Source: Pelagophyceae sp. CCMP2097
Taxonomy: Eukaryota > Sar > Pelagophyceae
Direction of reading: 5' to 3'
DNA length: 24,641 nt
NCBI GenBank assembly: GCA_026770575.1
Contig: MU657235.1
Location: 155,992-180,632 of the forward strand
Under the pieces are notes generated by a model that worked only from the letters and a program-made list of their open reading frames with translations, ran no database searches and was not told where the DNA came from. Positions 18,175 to 24,641 of this stretch are shown piece after piece; position 1 is the stretch's first letter, and the number at the start of each line of letters is the position of its first letter. The position numbers were made by a program, and so were the translations under genes.

Positions 18175-20160
18175 TCACAGCTCCTGGACGTCTGCGTCGA
18201 CGCGGAGGTACCCTCCCTTGACCTTGCGCGCGCCGGCGGCGTCCTTGACGGCCTTTGGGGGGGTTGGTCTGAGCAAAGCGAGGAAGAACGCGCAGAGGCC
18301 GCGCGGCTCCACTGCATCCTCGAGCACGTCAAGAGCTTGCTGAAGCAGCTCCAGGCCCGCGTCCACGCGCTCAATCTCCGCGCGCAGCGCGCCGATGTAC
18401 CTGAAAGCGTGTGGGGTCGCTTGTTTCTTTCCGACGGCCGTCCATTGTTCCCTTCCGACGGCCACGATTCTCGGCCCAATGCCTCTCTTCTCTCAAATCC
18501 GTCGGCACGTCGTCATCAAAGCGACCGGCACGTCGTCATCGGATGACGTCGTCGTCATGGATGCGCGCCGTCCCCCAATCGCGGACGCGGTGCGTACGCA
18601 GGGGGCGCGTCAGTTTTCGACGCAACATCGCCGTCGCCTTTTGCCGCTCTCGGTGCCAGCGGCGGCGTCGCGGCAAGCCCAGCGCGCTGCGCCACGCGCA
18701 GAGCGTGCTGCACGAGTCTTGCAAGAGTCTCCGCGTGGCCCGCGAGGGCGGGGGCAAGACGGTCGCCTGAAGCGGAGGTTGACGACCATCCACCGGTGGA
18801 ACTTTGCGCGTCTCGCCCCGGGGCGCCTCTATACGGCCGCCGCTCCGACGTCTTCACACTCGCACCGTGTTGACACGTTGCGGACACCGCGCTTCACGGC
18901 ACTCGCGCTCGGTGAGCAGCTCGACGCCCCGTGCGCCCTCAAGAGCCTTCACCACGCTCAAGAGCTCGGACCGCGTGGCCAAGCGGCGCTGGCGGTGCAG
19001 CTCCGAGTTCTTATTGGCCTCGCCTAAGAAGAATCTTTGCCGGGAGGGATCCTCTAGAAAGAGAACCCCGGGTCGATCGTGATTTGAGCAAGATACCCTC
19101 GCGCCTCACCCAGCTCTGCTTCCGTCTGCTTCTTCGTCGAGAGAACAACCGAATTCGCCTCGTCCACGAGCTGCGTCGCGCGCAGAGTCTCCGCCGCCTA
19201 GCAAATGCGTCAGAGGCCTCCAAGGCGCAAGACCTCAGAAGACCTCCAAAGACCCAAAACGACCCAAAACGACACGTTTGGCCCTTTTCTCGATTTTCGA
19301 ACAAGGCAGACGCACCGCCGCGCTCGCCACTTTCTTCGACTCCTTCTCCGCCGAATCGGCGGCGGCCTGGGCATTGGCGCACATTGCCTCAACGGCAGCG
19401 ATGCGGTCCCTTGCTTCCGCGGCAGTCTTGGTCGCGCGCGCGTCCGCCTCGACCGCCGCCTGCCGAGCCAAGCGGCACTCCTTTGCAGCCACCTCGGCCT
19501 TGCGGTCCGCCGCCGCCTACCATCAGTGGGTGCACACACGTCTCCAGACTGCGAAACGCACTGCTTCTCTTTTCGCGGAAGCGACGGCGTCGGCCGCCTC
19601 CTTGGCTGCAACTTCCGCCGCAGTCGTCAAGCGCGCGACTTCCGTCTCGGCGCGGTCGGCGCGCGAGCGCTCGGCTGCCTTTTCCTTGTCTAAAGATTCA
19701 AAGGCGATTGCCATGTGTTGCTGCTGTTCCGCGTAGAGCGCGGCCTAAAATATCAAAGCATCATTCTATACGGAAAACCCCACTCAAAGCAAGAACGCGC
19801 CTCTTCGATCAGGCGCGAGACGCGCTCTTCGGCCTTCTTCGACGCCAACCTAACGAACGAGTCGCCTTGGAGGTTCTTCTTGGAGAGCGTCGAGAGACGT
19901 CTCGGAAGCCTTTTGTGAGCCCCAGCTCCGTCGAAAGCAAGACGCACCGCGCCGCGTCGAGCTCCTCGCCGCCTACGGCGCACGGGCGTCGACATCGACA
20001 GGCAGAGACCCTGAGAAATGGTATGTTCCAGGGTCTGAAGAAGACACTTACGCCCCGCGCCTCCACCGAGCGCCGACGAGGCCACGGCTTCAGCCAACTC
20101 CATCTCCGCCTCCTCCTTGTCCGCGAGGGCGGCCTTCATCTGCTCCTTGAACGACGCCAT
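18175..20160 (-). CDS. Coiled-coil protein, paralogue B of a tandem pair, unknown function
   Basis: Nine exons: 20160-20052, 19972-19948, 19849-19801, 19744-19562, 19516-19316, 19197-19110, 19023-18898, 18766-18598, 18400-18175; 391 aa. Exon 2 is a 25-nt microexon. Most donors are GTGCGT/GTGAGG/GTAAGT-like. Intron 3 keeps frame only with a GC donor (GAG|GCGCGT), so that junction is the least certain. Residues 1-200 form an Ala/Glu/Lys coiled coil, several exons starting with Ala-Ala. The part shared with paralogue A runs ELHRQRRLATRSELLSVVKA, LEGARGVELLTEREC, RDRLAPALAGHAETLARLVQ, DAPPA-YIGALRAEIERVDAG, LCAF, and ends VKGGYLRVDADVQEL. The alignment fixes exons 7-9: the donors C|GTGAAG and GC|GTACGC were chosen because they restore colinearity. 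The two genes are head-to-tail with 266 bp between them, so tandem duplication with extra introns in this copy is likely. Confidence 0.72.
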
Positions 20161-20335
20161 CGTCCCTGGACCTCGACGAGATGGCCCTTCTTCGACCCGC
20201 ACCCCGACCCGGGACGGACCCAGTTATACACACTTCTCAACGGTCTCCCCAACAGCCCCAGCGTCGCGACGTCGAGCTCGAGCCGAGCCGGCCCCCCGCA
20301 CGCGTCGTCGTTGCGCTCGGTGCGCGGCGGTGGCG
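20161..20335. promoter_or_regulatory. Divergent promoter region, coiled-coil gene B and membrane protein gene
   Basis: The 175 bp lie between two divergent start codons. A TTATACACA run near 20223 could be a weak TATA-like element for the plus-strand gene; otherwise the call rests on position only. Confidence 0.35.
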
Positions 20336-21325
20336 ATGATCATCACGGGGACGCAGCACTACGTGGTCCCTAAAAGGGTGCTGCTGATCTCCTGCTTGGT
20401 CTGTTTGGGGGGTTTCGGAGGCGCGCTCATCTCGCAGCACCTCTACACGCGCCGAGTCGAGTCCTTCCTCTCCGGCAAGACGCAGACCGTGCAGTTGTCT
20501 AATAAACAACTGGAGCAGGAACAGGTGACTTCTTTCATGCCTTTGAAGCGTCTACGCGCCCAGAACGCTTACAGAGAGGCAGCCCCCAGACCAACGCCGT
20601 TTCGAAGCGCGAAACGCAGGTCGAGTACCGGGACCTCTTCAGCAAGCTTACGCGGCAGTGCGTCAACCCCTTGCCTTGTTATTGTCGGTGGCCTTGTTTC
20701 GAAGATGACCGCACACCCATACGATAGGCTCTCCGAAGACGGCGACAAGGGCGGCGAGCTCTCAAAAGAAAGCGTCGTCTCCTTCCACCAGCTCGCGACG
20801 CGCCTGCTGGAGGGGCTCTCCTCGATGCAGGACTTGCTCGAGGAGAAGGAGTTCCAGCTGTGCGTTTCTCTAGTTCTCGAGTTTCGAGAGCAAACCCATC
20901 AATCTGAATAGGTGGGAGAAGGAGGGCCTGCTGGAGTACCAGGAGGAGCGGCTGATGAACACCGAGGACTTGGAAAACGAAATGACTGCCCGCGAGCCAG
21001 CGTCTTTTACGCGTCAAACCGTTCCAAGGTTTCTTTTGCGCCGCCGCTCGACGCGCGCAACAGGCGTACATCAACACCATGTCGGCGACGCTCCTCGCGC
21101 GGAACCAGACGCTGCCCGAGGGCCTGGCGGACCAGCCGTACTTTGGTGAGCGTTTGTTGGAAACGATTCATAGGAATTACTATAAGAATTACTATAGGAA
21201 TTACCATCTCAATAGGTTTCGGCCACGCCTCCCAAGACATGGACGACAAGGACTCCGAATCGCTGGAGCTCAAGGAGCCCATCGACACGCTCGAGCTGGC
21301 CAGGTCCGCGAACTGGTCTCCTTGA
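20336..21325 (+). CDS. Single-pass membrane protein with luminal/cytosolic coiled coil
   Basis: Six exons, 20336-20524, 20575-20657, 20728-20859, 20912-21020, 21064-21145 and 21216-21325; 234 aa. Start MIITGTQHYVVPKRV is followed by one hydrophobic segment, VLLISCLVCLGGFGGALISQ (about 15-34), behind a Lys-Arg pair, so a type II signal anchor is likely. The rest is helical and charged (FHQLATRLLEGLSSMQDLLE; WEKEGLLEYQEERLMNTEDL), with a short conserved-looking AYINTMSATLLARNQTLPEG and an acidic end. Intron 4 is weakly defined: the frame is kept by GTTCCA at 21021 (43 nt) or by a GC donor at 20988 (76 nt). Intron 5 contains three copies of a GAATTACTATA-like unit (21174-21204). It is not recognised; topology resembles Golgi or ER tethers, but no family motif is seen. 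Confidence 0.68.
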
Positions 21326-21676
21326 GTCCTCCGTCGGAGGCGGGCAGGCGCCGGCGCGCCCGAAACGGACCCCTCTTGCTTGTAAAAACACCTTCTTTCG
21401 TGGGACGTGGCTCTGCGCAGAGGCCGCCGCGGAAGGAGGGCCGATACCTTCACTGACGCCGGTACGGACCATCTCGGCATCAAAAGCCCGTTCGAGGGCG
21501 CCAAGCGCCGAGGCGTGCGCCGCGTGGGTGCGCTGGACGGTCGCGAGGCCGTCGCGCGCGGCGGTGAACGTTGGTCCCGGGGGCCGCCATCCGAGTCCCG
21601 CCTCCACGATCCTTCGCCGAACGTCACGGTCAGCCCCCCCGGAAGTTTGAGCGCTCCGCGGATCCGAGCGGCGCGG
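21326..21676. other. Intergenic region containing a KCTD-family remnant
   Basis: Between the membrane-protein stop and the sulfotransferase start there is no complete gene. The only recognisable content is the antisense exon-1 remnant described separately. Confidence 0.55.
21471..21580 (-). pseudogene. Exon-1 remnant of the KCTD family
   Basis: On the minus strand the frame reads FTAARDGLATVQRTHAAHAS then ALGALERAFDAEM, matching the N-terminal helix of the genes at 160-986 (ALERVFDAGM) and 12298-12606 (LGRAFDAD). The similarity stops exactly where the first gene has its intron, and GTCCGT sits at the donor position. No exon 2 or BTB sequence follows, and no ATG opens this frame nearby. It is therefore a fragment, not a gene. 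Confidence 0.7.
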
Positions 21677-23552
21677 ATGCGCTGGCGCGGCGTCGCCGGC
21701 GCGGCGCTGGTCACCTGCGCGGCGGCCGATGGCGCGCCAGCGCGCGTACGGTCGAGCATGTGCGCGCGTTGCAAGGCGGGCAAACCGGACGAAGGTCAGT
21801 GGAGTCGTGCATAGGGATCCCGAATAGACGATGGTCAGTGGTGGAGTGCAGAGGGATCCCGAATATAACGTCGGCCTTTTCGAATGCCTTTGCAGGCGGA
21901 TTGGCCGTCAGCGGCGAGGGCTGCGGCGCGTGGTGCTCTCTCAGTGGCGAGTGCGGCGGCAGCGAGGACCACCAACGCGGTAAGCGCACCGCCTCGCCGC
22001 AGTCAGCCCCACCTCGCCGCAGACAGCGTGAAACCCCCGCGCCTAGGCCTCGACTGCCGCCCCGCGCGTGCGGCGGCGGTGCGCGGGCCATTGGCGGACG
22101 TCGAAGTGAGGTCGTGATTGACTGTGCCGGACCGGACCGCTGACGTCTCCGGACGTCGAACCCGGCGCCTCTAGCTCCCGCCGTGGTACCGGTCCGGCTC
22201 GAACGCGACGGCGGACGCTTTGGCGGTCGCGGTCTCGAAGATTGCGGCTTGGAAAAAGCTGCGGCCGGGCGCTTGGGGCCGCGTGCCATACTTTCTTCAT
22301 CTGCACAAAGCCGGCGGCACCACTCTTTGCCACGTCGCCCGCGTCGCAAACGGCTTGAACGCGCCTACGCGCAACTGCAACGTCGCCGGCGACGGGCCCA
22401 GGACTCTGTTGGACAAAACGCAGTCTGGACCTGCGTCGTTGGGCAACCCGCACCGTCACAGGACCCTCAGTCGTTGGGCAACCCGCACCGTCACAGGACC
22501 CTCAAGACGAAGCCGCACCGTCACAGGACCCTCACGACGCCTTCCCCGCTAGGCCCGGCGGCGGCTACGGCAACGCCGGCTGGACCGGGGCGGACCAGTG
22601 CATGAAGTGAGTCTTTAGCGAGGACCGCACAGACTTGCAGAGTGAATACGGGTCTTGGTCGATAGAGAAGTGAGTCGCGTCTTATACGAACGTCAGGCGG
22701 CACGCTTACGCCCAGAAGAACTCGCTGGACATCTTGGCAGTGGAGCGGTGGCTCGACACGGCATACTTTGAGAGCGTTTTATGTCAAAAGTCTTTCTTTT
22801 TCATCACGATCCTGCGCGACCCCATCGCGAGAATACTCAGCCATTGCCGCTGGGAGCGCATCCCACCGGTCGCGGCTCTGAAGTGGCTGGCGGAGTTCGA
22901 CGTGCCGCAGCACGAACCCGTGCAGAGCGGCACGGCAGTTGTTGATAACTTTTATACGAGGTCCCTTCTCGGCCGCCAAGCCTTCCTCAGACTCGGCGCC
23001 GGCGCCGTCACCATGGACCACGCGAACGCGGCCATGGTGCGTCGACGGCGAAGCGCGAGCGTCGTCTGCGAGCGATCATCGTGTGCTCGACGCTGTGTTG
23101 ACGCGCCGCGGGAGACGCCCGTGCCGACGCCCGAAAACGCAGGCCGTCCTCGCGCGCTTCGACGCGGTCCTCATCCTCGAGCGCCTCGACGACTCGCTCG
23201 CGCAGTGAGGCCCCTTTTTGCAGCCAGATACAGCTTCTGTCGGACCCTCGACTAGGCTCTACGCCCGCCTCGGGTGGTGCGAGCCCGCCGCCCACGAGCG
23301 CAGGAAGTCCTTCGGCCCAGGCGACGCCTCCATATCCTTTGACGAGGTCCGCGTAGATTTGGTGGCATCTCCGACTCGCGTGAATCACCCTCGTAGGCGC
23401 AAAAGCGAAAACTATCACAACACAACGCCCCGGACCTGCTGCTCTTCGACTTTGCGAACTCGCTCGCGGACCTGCACCTGGCGTCTTTGCCGCTGTATTC
23501 GCGGCGAAGGTGTTCTGCAGCATCAAGGAGGCAGGCCGAAGACATACTCTGA
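21677..23552 (+). CDS. PAPS-dependent sulfotransferase, probably secretory pathway
   Basis: Ten-exon model: 21677-21794, 21896-21979, 22023-22078, 22175-22422, 22553-22606, 22619-22669, 22697-23036, 23143-23204, 23256-23361, 23397-23552; 424 aa. The 5'-phosphosulfate-binding loop is FLHLHKAGGTTLC (HKAGGTT about residues 130-136). The 3'-phosphate-binding motif is ILRDPIARILSHCRWER (Arg244 and Ser252). These pair as in Golgi carbohydrate sulfotransferases, which move sulfate from PAPS to a glycan; the acceptor cannot be told. The N-terminus, MRWRGVAGAALVTCAAADGA, may be a signal or short anchor. A Cys-rich stretch follows (MCARCKAGK...GCGAWCSLSGECGG). The later part includes LYARLGWCEP and ends near APDLLLFDFANSLADLHLAS. 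The junction between exons 5 and 6 is anomalous (see findings). Introns 1 and 4 hold tandem duplications. Confidence 0.85.
21793..21868. repeat. Direct duplication in sulfotransferase intron 1, including the splice donor
   Basis: The stretch from 21794 (GGTCAGTGGAGT...AGGGATCCCGAATA) is repeated with small changes from 21833 (GGTCAGTGGTGGAGTGCAGA...). Copy 1 supplies the 5' splice site of intron 1; copy 2 carries a second GTCAGT that is not used in the model. Confidence 0.75.
22435..22534. repeat. 35-bp tandem repeat in sulfotransferase intron 4
   Basis: A unit containing CAACCCGCACCGTCACAGG is repeated exactly at 22435-22469 and 22470-22504. A third, shortened and diverged copy ends at 22534. 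The array fills most of the 130-nt intron. Confidence 0.9.
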
Positions 23553-23703
23553 CTTAAGAGCCGCACCAGCGGCTCGCGCGCCGCACCTGTGGGAGCGCGC
23601 GACGTCGCGGGGACCCTTTTCTGCGCGAGGGCCCTTTCTGCGCGGGGGCCTTTTTCTGCAAGAGTTCTGCGAGAGAAGGCACCATGCTTAGTGAACTTTT
23701 TGA

Positions 23704-23764
23704 GGACCCGAAGGGTCCTTGTTGTTTAATCAACGTCAGTTTACGGCAAGGGCCCTTCGGGTCC
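23704..23764. repeat. Inverted repeat / hairpin downstream of sulfotransferase
   Basis: GGACCCGAAGGG (23704-23715) is the exact reverse complement of CCCTTCGGGTCC (23753-23764), and each arm is itself near-palindromic. It could form a hairpin in the 3' region of the sulfotransferase transcript, or mark the edge of a repeat. Just before it, 23605-23665 holds three degenerate TTTCTGCGCGAGGGCC-type copies. Confidence 0.6.
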
Positions 23765-23788
23765 TTTGATTGAAGGATTAGGAATTCC

Positions 23789-24519
23789 TAGAGAGCTTCA
23801 GCTCAAAGTGATACCCTATCGAAAGTGATACCCTATCAAATAAACTCCCGTTAAAAGTCCGTTGATATATAGAGCTTGCAGTGATCTCTCCGTTCAACGG
23901 ACCTCGTACAACTCTCAAACTCGCGAGCCAAATCAAAGTAGTACCTAGGTACTACTTTGGCCCGAGGGCAACCCCGAGGCACCCCAGCCGACTCCCGTCC
24001 CGGGATCGATGGTGCGCAGTCAACAAGCCCATGCGCAGACGCCCGTCGATTTTCCGCATGGTGCGTCGACTCTAGCGGAATCGGCGTTTTGGGTACTTGT
24101 GTTCGTCGTTCGAGTTCGTACCCACCCGCGATGCGCTGTCGCGGCCGGTTCCGGGCGCTGCTGGATTGGTTGCGGACACCTGCGCGCAGTTCCCGACGAT
24201 TGCCGGCGCGTGGCGGGTCCCGCAAGGGCCCGAACGCATGCTCCTCACGCGCCTTCCGATGCCACGTCGCTGCTGCCCAAGGGGTAGCCACAACGCAAAA
24301 CAAAGTTAGGGCCGGCCCTGCGGGACCAAGGCGCGTCGATAGGGCCATTCAGCGCCTCATTCCGACGAGAACTGACCGATATCCTTGACCCCTCCATAAG
24401 ACAACGTCGTCGTCTCCAAAATATGCAGTACAGTTCGATAGGATATGAGTTTGATCTTGTCCGATGGATACGATAGGATATGAATTCGATAGGGTATCAC
24501 TTTGAGCTGAAGCTCTCTA
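23789..24519. mobile_element. Non-autonomous DNA element with 35-bp perfect TIRs and TA flanks
   Basis: Positions 23789-23823 are the perfect reverse complement of 24485-24519. The outermost two bases at both ends are TA, so the picture is TA, then GAGAGCTTCAGCTCAAAG..., ending ...CTGAAGCTCTC and TA: the arrangement expected of Tc1/mariner-type or TA-inserting MITEs. Subterminal repeats are present: AAGTGATACCCTATC twice at the left (23806-23820, 23823-23837) and GATAGGATATGA twice at the right (about 24438, 24472). The ~730-bp body has no recognisable transposase. A 165-codon minus-strand frame (24348-23851) has no known motif, so the element is called non-autonomous. Confidence 0.8.
23934..23959. 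repeat. 26-bp perfect palindrome inside the TIR element
   Basis: The sequence is symmetric around CTAG at 23945-23948 (central part AGTAGTACCTAGGTACTACT) and pairs perfectly from 23934 to 23959 with no spacer. It lies about 110 bp inside the left inverted repeat and could extrude as a cruciform or be a dimeric protein-binding site. Confidence 0.85.
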
Positions 24520-24641
24520 TTACCAGAGGCAATTTTGTCTGTCCGTCACTAGCAGCTTACTGGACGACCCGGCCAACTTCCCATAAGTCCATAAACCCCG
24601 GCCAAAAATCGAAGTACGAAAACAAAAAGCGGGAAAATCAA

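Noticed and set aside
23851..24348. 165-codon minus-strand frame in the TIR element as a transposase
   Set aside because: No DDE/DDD signature or helix-turn-helix seen, and far shorter than known TA-inserting transposases.

Overview
This window looks like nuclear DNA of a GC-rich, gene-dense unicellular eukaryote. The evidence is spliceosomal introns (mostly 50-270 nt, GTGCGT/GTGAGT donors), a divergent histone H3/H4 pair with metazoan-type 3' stem-loops, a SUN-domain nuclear-envelope protein, a PAPS-dependent sulfotransferase, and two organelle-targeted helical-repeat proteins with the 'WAF' motif. The WAF repeats and the KCTD/kelch family fit a photosynthetic stramenopile such as a pelagophyte. 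That placement is inference from family knowledge; a haptophyte or another alga is possible. There is no sign of operons, rRNA, tRNA or CRISPR.

Layout. 160-986 (-): KCTD-type BTB/kelch protein. 987-2021: AT-rich gap with a small inverted-repeat element. 2022-3787 (-): SUN-domain protein, divergent from 3952-4655 (+), a small protein with a Ser/Asp tail. 4871-5347: 51-bp minisatellite. 5656-7352 (-): WAF-repeat protein 1, divergent from 8241-10433 (+), a 649-aa protein of unknown function. 10747-11058 (-) and 11429-11839 (+): H4 and H3 on a shared promoter with mirrored CCAAT boxes. 12298-12606 (-): truncated, intron-less relative of the first gene. 12741-13214: inverted-repeat-bounded segment. 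13288-14169 (+): Cys-rich zinc-binding-like protein, tail-to-tail with WAF-repeat protein 2 at 14229-16193 (-). 16446-17908 and 18175-20160 (-): head-to-tail paralogous coiled-coil genes that I do not recognise. 20336-21325 (+): single-pass membrane coiled-coil protein. 21471-21580 (-): exon-1 remnant of the KCTD family. 21677-23552 (+): sulfotransferase. 23789-24519: element with 35-bp perfect terminal inverted repeats flanked by TA.

Exon models were built by hand from reading-frame phase, GT/GC-AG signals and alignment between paralogues in the window. No transcript or database evidence was available. The joined lengths are all multiples of three. The weakest junctions are flagged: intron 3 of the second coiled-coil gene, intron 3 of the first, intron 4 of the membrane protein, and intron 5 of the sulfotransferase.

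The genes do not form one obvious pathway. The recurring themes are nuclear architecture (SUN, histones), putative organellar RNA metabolism (two WAF proteins), and local duplication and decay (three KCTD pieces, two coiled-coil paralogues, tandem duplications inside introns). The best candidates for something undescribed are the coiled-coil paralogue pair with a conserved C-terminal signature, the 649-aa conserved-looking protein, and the TA-flanked inverted-repeat element.
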